From DUOA01 sp012839095 (GTDB lineage Bacteria; Bacillota; Clostridia; Caldicoprobacterales; DTU083): a DNA stretch of 64,000 nucleotides. The DNA lies in the NCBI GenBank assembly GCA_050951505.1, contig JBMNJE010000013.1:124001-188000 (forward strand), written 5' to 3'. This document shows positions 53,230 through 60,390 of the stretch, one piece after another (within the stretch, counting starts at the first letter, position 1; every line of letters begins with the position of its first letter). Under the pieces are notes generated by a model. The model was not told the origin of the DNA, did not search any database, and saw nothing but the letters and a program-made list of their open reading frames with translations. The position numbers and the translations under genes are program-made.

Positions 53230-54447
53230 TTATACCTGTACCCCATCCTTTACCTTCATGGAAGAGAATATAGTCTCATACCGCTGTTCTGATTCGCCTT
53301 GCACAGCCTGGTCCTTATCATCAGCGTCGCTGAGCTCCTTGACATAGCAGCGTCTCTTTTTGTGCTGCTGGCCGGTAAAATGTTTCCACTGAGACCTTAC
53401 CTTGAGGTTGCTCTCAAGCTGCGGATTCAAATGTGCCACCTTGATGCCGTTTTTCCAGCAGGCCTCCGCCATGGCCTTCATAAGCAGGCTGTTGACGCCC
53501 TTTCCCTGAAGATCCGGCCGGACTGCTACCAGAAGCAGGTCAACACTGTTATTCACCCTAAGGGCTCTGAGCATGCGTATAAATCCGAGGGGCAGCAGCT
53601 TCCCTTTGGTCTTCTGAAGAGTTTTTGCCAATGAAGGAAAGCCCAGGCTGAAAGCGGCCAGCTTGTCATCCTTGTCCAGCACAATATTCACGAAATCCGG
53701 ATTTACCACGCTGAAATACTGTTTGACATAGAATTCAACCTGTTCATCATTTAAGGGAACTACATTGTATAAATCCTTGTATGCCTCATTTATGGTATCA
53801 AAAATTGCTTTGGCATAGGGTAGAATCTGTTTGGGCTTGTCGAAGGTAATGGTCCTGAGCTGATTCTTCTCCTCAATCAATTCAGCCACCTTAAGGATAT
53901 TGTCATTCAGTTTTTCCGGTACCTCCAGGATGTATTCATACCAGTCAACATCCTTTTTGTAGCCCATCAATTCCATGTACCTGGGATAGTAGGGATAGTT
54001 ATAGAGAGTGGTAAAGGTGCCCACCTCATCAAATCCTTCTATGAGCATTCCTTCCCTGTCCAAATCACAGAAGCCCATGGGACCCTGTATCCCGGTCATC
54101 CCTTCCTGCCTGGCCCAGTCTTCCACCAGCCCCAGCAGGCATCTGACTACCTCCGGATCGTCAATAAAATCCAGCCATCCAAATCTTGCATACTTACGAT
54201 TCCATTTCTCAATGGCACGCCGGTTGATTATTCCCGCTATTCTGCCTGCCATCCTGCCGTTCTTGTAGACCAGCCAATATTTGGCCTTGCAGTACGAAAA
54301 TGCCGGATTCCTGTCCCACCTTAAGGTGTTCATTTCGTCCGCCCGCAGCGGAGGAATCCAATAGGGATTGTTTTTGTACAGCTGAAACGGAAATTCCACA
54401 AACTTTTTCAGCTGTCTTTTGGTTTTGACTTCGACAACTGTTAACAA
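53230..54447 (-). CDS. GNAT-like N-acetyltransferase superfamily protein of unknown substrate
   Basis: A 405-residue protein of the type often annotated as N-acetyltransferase or GTP-cyclohydrolase-like in Clostridia. The N-terminal region contains FPFQLYKNNPYWIPPLRAD. The C-terminal half has a GNAT-like acetyl-CoA loop (LLLVAVRPDLQGKGVNSLLM). The tail is charged (about 370-405). The start is TTG 54447, with GGGGGG about 7 nt upstream. It lies between comB and the metG T-box. The family has no fixed role; comparable proteins act on lipid or amine substrates, which is not evidence for this one. Confidence 0.7.
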   Translation of the reverse strand: MLTVVEVKTKRQLKKFVEFPFQLYKNNPYWIPPLRADEMNTLRWDRNPAFSYCKAKYWLVYKNGRMAGRIAGIINRRAIEKWNRKYARFGWLDFIDDPEVVRCLLGLVEDWARQEGMTGIQGPMGFCDLDREGMLIEGFDEVGTFTTLYNYPYYPRYMELMGYKKDVDWYEYILEVPEKLNDNILKVAELIEEKNQLRTITFDKPKQILPYAKAIFDTINEAYKDLYNVVPLNDEQVEFYVKQYFSVVNPDFVNIVLDKDDKLAAFSLGFPSLAKTLQKTKGKLLPLGFIRMLRALRVNNSVDLLLVAVRPDLQGKGVNSLLMKAMAEACWKNGIKVAHLNPQLESNLKVRSQWKHFTGQQHKKRRCYVKELSDADDKDQAVQGESEQRYETIFSSMKVKDGVQV

Positions 54448-54474
54448 TACGCATCCCCCCTTTTTTTGCTGATA

Positions 54475-55209
54475 TCAGGCCTGTACACCGTCCAGTTTCT
54501 TAATAACCCCATCCTTGTAAACTGCAACAATCGGAGCGGCATTCAAGGTCAGACAATATTCAATGTCATCCGCCAGGCCGCATTCCATCATTCTCTTGTA
54601 GTGCAGACTGTGTTTAATCACCTTGTGCAAGTCATCAGCGCATTGCTTGTACATATACTCGGATACAACAGCCAGATCGCCCAAATCCAGGTGTTCCACC
54701 CTGTCTCTCAGCCTGTGGATCACAGCTCCGGCTGTTACGATATCATCCAGGGAAAACTGTCCGTCGGTACCGGCACAAATGAAGGCGGCATCATCTTCCT
54801 GTTCAGCGAGGTATTCTGCCACTGCATCCACATTGGACAGACTGCAGATGATCACATCTTTGGCATCCATAGCCCTTCTTACCGCCCGGGTGCCGTTGGT
54901 AGTTGTCATCAGCAGTGATTTGCCCGAAACCTGCTCTTCAGTGTACTCCAAGGGTGAGTTGGAAAGATGGAATCCTTCTACTGGCTGAATATTTCTCTCT
55001 CCGCACAGCAAAAAGGAATCTTTTTCGTAGTTCTTGGACATGGCAATCACTTCTTCGACTTCCACTGCAGGAATTACCTCCTTGCAGCCATTGGCCAGAG
55101 CAGCAAGTATGGTGCTGGTAGCCCGCAGTACATCGATAATTACCGCAGTTTTGTCCTTAAGTTCCTTATCTGATACACTGTCGGGAGTGGCGTAAACATT
55201 AAGCTTCAT
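54475..55209 (-). CDS. comB: 2-phosphosulfolactate phosphatase family protein (ComB)
   Basis: A 244-residue protein of the ComB phosphatase family. Characteristic patterns are AVIIDVLRATSTILAALANG, GERNIQPVEGFHLSNSP, LMTTTNGTRAVRRA and CAGTDGQFSLDDIVTAG. ComB hydrolyses phosphosulfolactate in coenzyme M synthesis of methanogens. In spore-forming Firmicutes it probably yields 3-sulfolactate, a spore solute in Bacillus. No ComA, ComC or other pathway genes are in the window. It lies downstream of the spmAB genes, which supports a spore-related role. Confidence 0.88.
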   Translation of the reverse strand: MKLNVYATPDSVSDKELKDKTAVIIDVLRATSTILAALANGCKEVIPAVEVEEVIAMSKNYEKDSFLLCGERNIQPVEGFHLSNSPLEYTEEQVSGKSLLMTTTNGTRAVRRAMDAKDVIICSLSNVDAVAEYLAEQEDDAAFICAGTDGQFSLDDIVTAGAVIHRLRDRVEHLDLGDLAVVSEYMYKQCADDLHKVIKHSLHYKRMMECGLADDIEYCLTLNAAPIVAVYKDGVIKKLDGVQA

Positions 55210-55315
55210 AGATTAGCCTCCATCTGTTTGTTTACTCAATTATAGCACAGAACAAATATTCAGTCGAGATATCGATTATTATGTATATAGTATATATTTA
55301 TATATTCTTCTGCCT

Positions 55316-55852
55316 TTACCTGCCAAAAATCAGGGCACAGACGGCAACTGACACAGCAAAGCCTGTAATATCGGCAATCAGGCCTGCCGCCAGTATATAC
55401 CGGCTGTCCCTGTGCCCCACTGAACCCAGATAGATGCTGACAGCATAAAATGTGGTTTCGGTGGAACCCATCATTGTGGATGCCGTTCTTCCTATGAAGG
55501 TATCCGGACCGTAAATTTTCAGTAATTCAGCAAGAATGCCGATGGAAGCCGAACCGGACAAGGGCCGCATCAGGGCCAGGGGCAGGACTTCAGGCGGAAT
55601 GCCCAGCCTGCCTGCTGCCGGTGCCAGTATTCTTATCATAAGCTCCATTGCACCGGAAGAGCGGAATACGCCGATGGCCACCAGCATGGCCACCAGGTAG
55701 GGCAGAATGCGGATGACTGTTGTGAAGCCCTCCTTTGCCCCTTCCACAAAGACTTCGTACACCGGTATTCCTTTTAAAAAGCCATACCCCAATACAAATA
55801 CAATGAAAAGGGGGATGGCCAGCTGAGACAAACTCTTAAGTACTACTGTCAT
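55316..55852 (-). CDS. spmB: Spore maturation protein B
   Basis: A 178-residue membrane protein with about five hydrophobic segments and a Gate/nucleoside-recognition-like pattern (LPLALMRPLSGSASIGILAELL, TMMGSTETTFYAVSIYLGSVG). SpmA and SpmB are needed for full spore core dehydration and heat resistance. It starts 13 bp after spmA and is the usual size (Bacillus also 178). Confidence 0.95.
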   Translation of the reverse strand: MTVVLKSLSQLAIPLFIVFVLGYGFLKGIPVYEVFVEGAKEGFTTVIRILPYLVAMLVAIGVFRSSGAMELMIRILAPAAGRLGIPPEVLPLALMRPLSGSASIGILAELLKIYGPDTFIGRTASTMMGSTETTFYAVSIYLGSVGHRDSRYILAAGLIADITGFAVSVAVCALIFGR

Positions 55853-55865
55853 ATCTGCCTCCTTA

Positions 55866-56450
55866 TTAGTAAAAACGCTTTAATATAAGAGCAGCTGTAA
55901 TGCCGGCTGCTGCGGAGCATATTGTGGCTGCCAGAGTGGTACCGATGATCTCTGCAGGGCCGGTTGAACCCGCTGCGCTTCGAAGGGCAATAACCGTAGT
56001 GGGTATGATCTGTACGGAAGCAGTATTTAAGACAGTGAACAGACACATGGCATCTGACGGCGCGCCCTTGTTTCTGTTGACCTTCTGCAGTTCCTTCATT
56101 GCACTGATTCCCAGGGGAGTGGCAGCATTGCCCAGTCCCAGCATATTGGCAATTATATTCATGGACATGGCGCCCATTGCAGGGCTTCTGACAGGTACAT
56201 CGGGAAAGAGTATCTTAAGGAGCGGAGCCATTCTTCCGGAAACAGCCTTCACCAGGCCGGATTTTTCTGCCACCCGCATTATCCCAAGCCATAGACTGTA
56301 TATCCCAATCAAAGCAAAGCCCAGCTCCACAGCATACTTTGCGCTGTCAAAGGCTGCCTGGACAGTCTGCTCCAGCCTTCCCGTAAATACAGCCGCCAGG
56401 AAACCGCCCGCTATCAGAATGAGCCAGATAATATTAACCAAGTATCTCAC
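55866..56450 (-). CDS. spmA: Spore maturation protein A
   Basis: A 194-residue membrane protein paired with spmB. The motif AMGAMSMNIIANMLGLGNAATPLGI and several hydrophobic helices identify it. It heads the spmAB pair and is divergent from abrB across about 190 bp. Bacillus has spmAB elsewhere on the chromosome, so this is a clostridial or local arrangement. Confidence 0.94.
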   Translation of the reverse strand: MRYLVNIIWLILIAGGFLAAVFTGRLEQTVQAAFDSAKYAVELGFALIGIYSLWLGIMRVAEKSGLVKAVSGRMAPLLKILFPDVPVRSPAMGAMSMNIIANMLGLGNAATPLGISAMKELQKVNRNKGAPSDAMCLFTVLNTASVQIIPTTVIALRSAAGSTGPAEIIGTTLAATICSAAAGITAALILKRFY

Positions 56451-56565
56451 CTGCCTGCACCTGTCCTAATAGATGAATATGAGCTGATATTTATCCATAG
56501 AACCGGTTTGCTGAAGGGCAGGAAAATAGGCACACAATTCTTTTTTTGGAAAAAATCTTTTTTTG

Positions 56566-56594
56566 TTGACTTTTATTTCAATTATTGGTAAAAT
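56566..56594 (+). promoter_or_regulatory. Sigma-A-type promoter of abrB
   Basis: TTGACT (56566-56571) and TAAAAT (56589-56594) separated by 17 bp on the plus strand, 48 bp upstream of the abrB start. It is a close match to consensus. Confidence 0.8.
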
Positions 56595-56610
56595 ATTTGT
56601 TGTAATAAGC

Positions 56611-56617
56611 TGTCGAA
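56611..56617 (+). promoter_or_regulatory. Predicted 0A box downstream of the abrB promoter
   Basis: An exact TGTCGAA 17 bp after the abrB -10 element, in the expected place for Spo0A repression of abrB. The Bacillus abrB promoter has 0A boxes in the same relative position. Confidence 0.7.
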
Positions 56618-56641
56618 TTTTGCAAATAAAGGAGGGGGAAG

Positions 56642-56890
56642 ATGAAATCTACAGGAATTGTAAGAAAAGTCGATGAACTGGGCAGAGTAGTAATTCCCAT
56701 AGAGCTTCGCAGAACTTTGGATATCGAAGAAAAGGATGCCCTTGAGATCTACGTTGACGGCGAACATATAGTACTTAAAAAGTATGCCCCGGCCTGCATT
56801 TTCTGTGATGATGCGCGGGATGTTATCCAATACAAAGGAAAAAACATTTGCAAAAATTGCTTAAATGACATGGGCAATAAACAATTTTAA
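56642..56890 (+). CDS. abrB: Transition-state regulator AbrB with Cys-pair C-terminus
   Basis: An 82-residue regulator. The N-terminal SpoVT/AbrB DNA-binding domain (1-48) is clear (VRKVDELGRVVIPIELRRTL). The C-terminus carries CIFC (Cys52, Cys55) and CKNC (Cys70, Cys73), a likely zinc-binding pair. Bacillus AbrB has no such ribbon. AbrB represses post-exponential genes and is itself repressed by Spo0A. A GGAGGGGG ribosome site is 3 nt before the start. It lies next to rsmI, as in Bacillus, but on the opposite strand to its neighbours. Confidence 0.93.
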   Translation: MKSTGIVRKVDELGRVVIPIELRRTLDIEEKDALEIYVDGEHIVLKKYAPACIFCDDARDVIQYKGKNICKNCLNDMGNKQF

Positions 56891-56935
56891 ACATAAGTTC
56901 TGCATTTTATGCGGTCAATTGTCCGTTAGAATCAT

Positions 56936-56963
56936 AAAAGCAGCCTGAGGGCTGCTTTTTTTT
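56936..56963 (+). terminator. Bidirectional terminator between abrB and rsmI
   Basis: GCAGCC TGAG GGCTGC with A-rich and T-rich flanks on both sides, 46 bp after abrB and about 19 bp after rsmI, which converge here. It serves both strands. Confidence 0.88.
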
Positions 56964-56981
56964 ACAGGCTTTGCTGCCTTT

Positions 56982-57836
56982 TTAGTCGGGAAGATCCAGG
57001 CCTATGCTGAAGGGATAAACCTGTGACTTGGGAATTTTCCTGTCTCTTGCTACCTGCTTTACCGCTTCATTTTTGCTCAGTCCGGCCCGGAGGTATTCCT
57101 TCAGATGTTCTTCCACGGTCAAATCAGAAAAGCTCTTTTGCTGCAGAGTCTCGTCTGCCCCTTCCACAACCAAAGCAAACTCACCCCTGGGAGTTCGGTC
57201 CTGATAATAGTTCACCGATTCCGCAAGGGACATTCTGAGTACCTCTTCGTATATTTTCGTCAGCTCCCGTATTATGGCAATTCTTCGGTCTCCCAGTACA
57301 TCCAGCATATCTTTAAGCAGGGAACTCAGCCGATGAGGTGCTTCATAAAGAATAATGGTGCGGCTTTCCCTTTGCAGCAAACGGAGTCTCTCCAGGCGTG
57401 CTTTTTTGTTCCGGGGAAGGAAACCTTCAAAAACAAAGCGTTGGGTGGGAAGTGAGGAGAGGACCAGGGCGGACAGGGCAGCAGTCGGTCCGGGAACAAT
57501 TGTAACCCTGATGCCGGCCTCATAGGCCAGGGATACCAAATCTGCCCCCGGGTCGGAGATTCCGGGCATTCCTGCGTCAGAAACCACAGCCACCCGGCAG
57601 CCTTCCTGCACCAGGGAAATGATTTCCGGTCCCCTTTGCTTTTTATTGTGTTCATGGTAACTGATCAAGGGTTTGGATATTTCATAATGATTCAAAAGCT
57701 TCAGGGTATGCCGGGTATCCTCTGCGGCAATATAATCGGCTTCTTTCAGTATTCTGAGCGCTCTCAGAGTGATATCCTCCAAATTTCCTATGGGCGTTGC
57801 ACAAAGATAAAGACAGCCCTGGTCTGTCGCAGACAT
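56982..57836 (-). CDS. rsmI: 16S rRNA (C1402-2'-O)-methyltransferase
   Basis: A 284-residue SPOUT-unrelated tetrapyrrole-methylase-fold enzyme. LYLCATPIGNLEDITLRAL and VVSDAGMPGISDPGADLV are RsmI signatures. It 2'-O-methylates C1402 in the decoding region of 16S rRNA. It lies between trmN and abrB, matching yabB-yazA-yabC-abrB of Bacillus, minus the GIY-YIG gene yazA. The C-terminal extension (about 235-284, KNEAVKQVARDRKIPKSQVYP) is the normal helical tail. Confidence 0.96.
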   Translation of the reverse strand: MSATDQGCLYLCATPIGNLEDITLRALRILKEADYIAAEDTRHTLKLLNHYEISKPLISYHEHNKKQRGPEIISLVQEGCRVAVVSDAGMPGISDPGADLVSLAYEAGIRVTIVPGPTAALSALVLSSLPTQRFVFEGFLPRNKKARLERLRLLQRESRTIILYEAPHRLSSLLKDMLDVLGDRRIAIIRELTKIYEEVLRMSLAESVNYYQDRTPRGEFALVVEGADETLQQKSFSDLTVEEHLKEYLRAGLSKNEAVKQVARDRKIPKSQVYPFSIGLDLPD

Positions 57837-57893
57837 ATGTATCTTCCACCTTTTCTGATGTTTTGCTTAACAGGGGCACAAGTAAAGCTAAGC

Positions 57894-58634
57894 TCAGGCC
57901 AAATGATAAATTTCTTTCAGTTCATGGGTATACTGCATGTTCTCATCATAAATGATAAGCGGCGGCATCCATTTAAGGAAGGGCTTCCCATGAAAAACCG
58001 CCTCAATTAAGACCAGATTGGGTGCTTTATGTATCTGCGGGTGAACCAGGCGGATTCGCTTTGGTTCCAGGCGATACTGACGCATGCCTGTGAGTATGTC
58101 CATCAGGCGATCAGGCCTGTGCACCATGGCAAAGCGTCCCCCGAAACAAAGGAGGCCTGAAGCCGCTTTCAGAACATCCTCCAGGGTGCAGAAAATCTCA
58201 TGCCTGGCAACAGCCATATCGTCTTCCGGGTTGAGTATTCCGCTGCCTGCCTTTTTATACGGCGGATTGGAAACGACAAGGGTAAACCTGCCCTTCCCCA
58301 GCATATCCGGTGCATCCTTCAAATCCCCGGCGATTATCCTTACGCGGGATTCCAGGCCATTCAACATGATGCTTCTGCCTGCCATTTCCACCATGTCAGG
58401 CTGAATTTCCACGCCTGAAATCTGAGCATCCTCCATGCGGCCGGATAGAAGAATGGGCACAATACCCGTTCCCGAGCCTAAATCCACTACCCTGTCCCCT
58501 TTTCTGATTCCTGCAAAATGGGACAGCAGCACGGCATCTGTCCCAAAACAAAATTTTCTGGTATTCTGTATAATCTTCAGACCCCTGAATTGAAGGTCAT
58601 CGATTCTTTCAAACTCCCTCAGCTGGATTTTCAT
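57894..58634 (-). CDS. trmN: tRNA1(Val) adenine-N6 methyltransferase family protein (YabB/TrmN6)
   Basis: A 246-residue Rossmann-fold N6-adenine methyltransferase. SAM motif I is VVDLGSGTGIVPILLS, and the catalytic NPPY is in VVSNPPYKKAG. The N-terminal FGTDAVLLSHF is also typical. Enterobacterial TrmN6 modifies A37 of tRNA1-Val; the Firmicute homologues have the same fold, but their target is less certain. It lies upstream of rsmI with a 57-bp gap, as in Bacillus. Confidence 0.92.
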   Translation of the reverse strand: MKIQLREFERIDDLQFRGLKIIQNTRKFCFGTDAVLLSHFAGIRKGDRVVDLGSGTGIVPILLSGRMEDAQISGVEIQPDMVEMAGRSIMLNGLESRVRIIAGDLKDAPDMLGKGRFTLVVSNPPYKKAGSGILNPEDDMAVARHEIFCTLEDVLKAASGLLCFGGRFAMVHRPDRLMDILTGMRQYRLEPKRIRLVHPQIHKAPNLVLIEAVFHGKPFLKWMPPLIIYDENMQYTHELKEIYHLA

Positions 58635-58686
58635 TATACTGATCTCCCCGTACAGTTTAAGGCTTCAAAAACCACACCGCTCCGAT

Positions 58687-59445
58687 TTACTTGCTGCCTG
58701 CTCCCAAGGCAGCCGCAAAATCTTCCATTTCCTGCAGGCTGAGGAATGCACCCGGCTTCAGGTATTTTACTGTGCCATCCCTGTCTATCATGTAATTTGC
58801 CGGTATACCCCTCTGACGATATACAGCCCATACGGAATCATCCCGATCAAGAAGCACGGGGAAGGTATATCCCTCCTGCTCCACAAACTTGCGGGCTCTT
58901 TCCTCAGCTCTGCTGCTGTTGTTTATACCCTGATTTTCCGTCATATTGGAGTTGACTGCCAGAATAACAACATCCTCATTTTTATATTTTTCATAAAAGG
59001 CCTGCATATGCGGCATTTCTTCCCGGCAGGGAGGACACCAGGTGGCCCAGAAGTTCAGGAAAACTATCCTGCCTTTAAAATCGGACAAACGGACCTTGTT
59101 GCCTTCCAGATCTTCCAGTTCAAAATCCACTATAGGAGCATCCACCACCCCATAGTAGTATCCCTCTAAAAGCTCTTCAGGACTTACAGCATTGTCCTGT
59201 GTTTCATCCTCCGGCTCCTCTTTATCTTTATTTAAACCCGGATCCGGCTCTTCTGTCACTTCATTTGAACCCTGGCCGGGATTTTTGTCCTCTTCGGCCT
59301 GCTTTCCTTCAGTATTCTGAACCAGCCCGTCTGTTTCCCCATTCTTAGCTGCATCTGTACAGGCAGCAAGCATCATGGTAAACACTGCAATTAAAAGCAA
59401 ACCCGGCAGCATCCTGCGAAAGAACTTTGCGGTCAATCCATTCAC
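58687..59445 (-). CDS. TlpA/ResA-like thioredoxin-fold lipoprotein
   Basis: A 252-residue protein with a lipoprotein signal and lipobox LAAC (Cys29), an acidic linker (about 35-85) and a TlpA-like redoxin domain (about 100-250). The active site is WATWCPPCREEMP, and the cis-Pro loop is RGIPANYMIDRDG. It should sit outside the membrane and reduce or isomerise disulfides, with electrons from the CcdA protein encoded 24 bp upstream. Cytochrome c maturation genes are absent, so general extracytoplasmic or spore-envelope thiol maintenance is more likely. Confidence 0.93.
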   Translation of the reverse strand: MNGLTAKFFRRMLPGLLLIAVFTMMLAACTDAAKNGETDGLVQNTEGKQAEEDKNPGQGSNEVTEEPDPGLNKDKEEPEDETQDNAVSPEELLEGYYYGVVDAPIVDFELEDLEGNKVRLSDFKGRIVFLNFWATWCPPCREEMPHMQAFYEKYKNEDVVILAVNSNMTENQGINNSSRAEERARKFVEQEGYTFPVLLDRDDSVWAVYRQRGIPANYMIDRDGTVKYLKPGAFLSLQEMEDFAAALGAGSK

Positions 59446-59468
59446 ATCCTCGTGTATTTATTATTGTA

Positions 59469-60161
59469 TTAGTAATATGCCAAAATAGCAAAAAGATTAA
59501 AGTATATCATCAAACCGATTATAATGAGAATAATCCCGCTTACCTTCTTAATTAATCCCATGTAACGGTTAATTATTTTCAAGTATTTCCATAAATATCG
59601 GATTCCGATGGACAGGGCTAAAAACGGCAGCCCCAGTCCCATGGCATATACGGCCAGCAGCAGCATTCCCCTTGATACAGTTTGGGCATTGGCTGCAAGA
59701 ATCAGTACAGAGGTCAATATAGGGCCGATACAGGGAGTCCATCCCATGCTGAAACCCATGCCAATCAGCAGGGAGGACAGGAAACCCTTCCTCTCCGGGC
59801 GCAGCTGCAGCCGCCTTTCATAGTTCAGAAAGCGGATGGGAATCCATCCTGCATGGAACAACCCGAATAATATAATCAGGATTCCGCTGATCCGCCGGAT
59901 TGAGTGCTGATGTCTCAGTAAATAGGACCCCAGTTTAGTAGCAGCAGCACCCAGCAGCACAAAAACTATGGTAAAGCCCGCAACAAATGCAAGTGAGTTA
60001 ATAATAAGGCTTTTACGGGCCCTTTCATCCCTGGACATTGCTTCCGCCGATTGGCCGGTCAGATAGGTCATATATGCCGGTATAAGCGGCAGTACACAAG
60101 GGGACAAAAAGGAGGCCAGGCCCTCCAGGAAGACGGAAATAAAGTATATCCCATCCTTCAA
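59469..60161 (-). CDS. ccdA: CcdA-type thiol-disulfide transport membrane protein
   Basis: A 230-residue protein with six transmembrane helices. The two conserved cysteine motifs are FLSPCVLPLIPAY in helix 1 and GWTPCIGPIL in helix 4. CcdA passes electrons from cytoplasmic thioredoxin to extracytoplasmic thiol proteins such as the adjacent TlpA/ResA-like lipoprotein. The two genes are 24 bp apart, an obvious functional pair. They occupy the place of yabA in the Bacillus order. Confidence 0.93.
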   Translation of the reverse strand: MKDGIYFISVFLEGLASFLSPCVLPLIPAYMTYLTGQSAEAMSRDERARKSLIINSLAFVAGFTIVFVLLGAAATKLGSYLLRHQHSIRRISGILIILFGLFHAGWIPIRFLNYERRLQLRPERKGFLSSLLIGMGFSMGWTPCIGPILTSVLILAANAQTVSRGMLLLAVYAMGLGLPFLALSIGIRYLWKYLKIINRYMGLIKKVSGIILIIIGLMIYFNLFAILAYY

Positions 60162-60248
60162 GTCTTACACCTCCGGCTAATTTTTCCTTAAAGGCTTACT
60201 TATAAGGTAACCTGATTCCACACAAAAGAAACAAAACAGCAGGCACAA

Positions 60249-60280
60249 AAAGAAACGTGACCGGGAAATCCCCGGCCACC
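60249..60280 (-). terminator. Rho-independent terminator after the SpoIID-like gene
   Basis: A stem GTGGCCGGG / CCCGGTCAC with a 4-5-nt loop, then TTTCTTTTT on the minus strand, about 110 bp after the gene. Confidence 0.8.
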
Positions 60281-60390
60281 TCAAAATTCATCCTGCTGAT
60301 AAATGTTTATGACACTAATTTTATGTTTATTCTTTTCTGCTTATATATACCGGCAGTTCTGACTTCTCATGCACTTTCCCAGAGAAGCTG

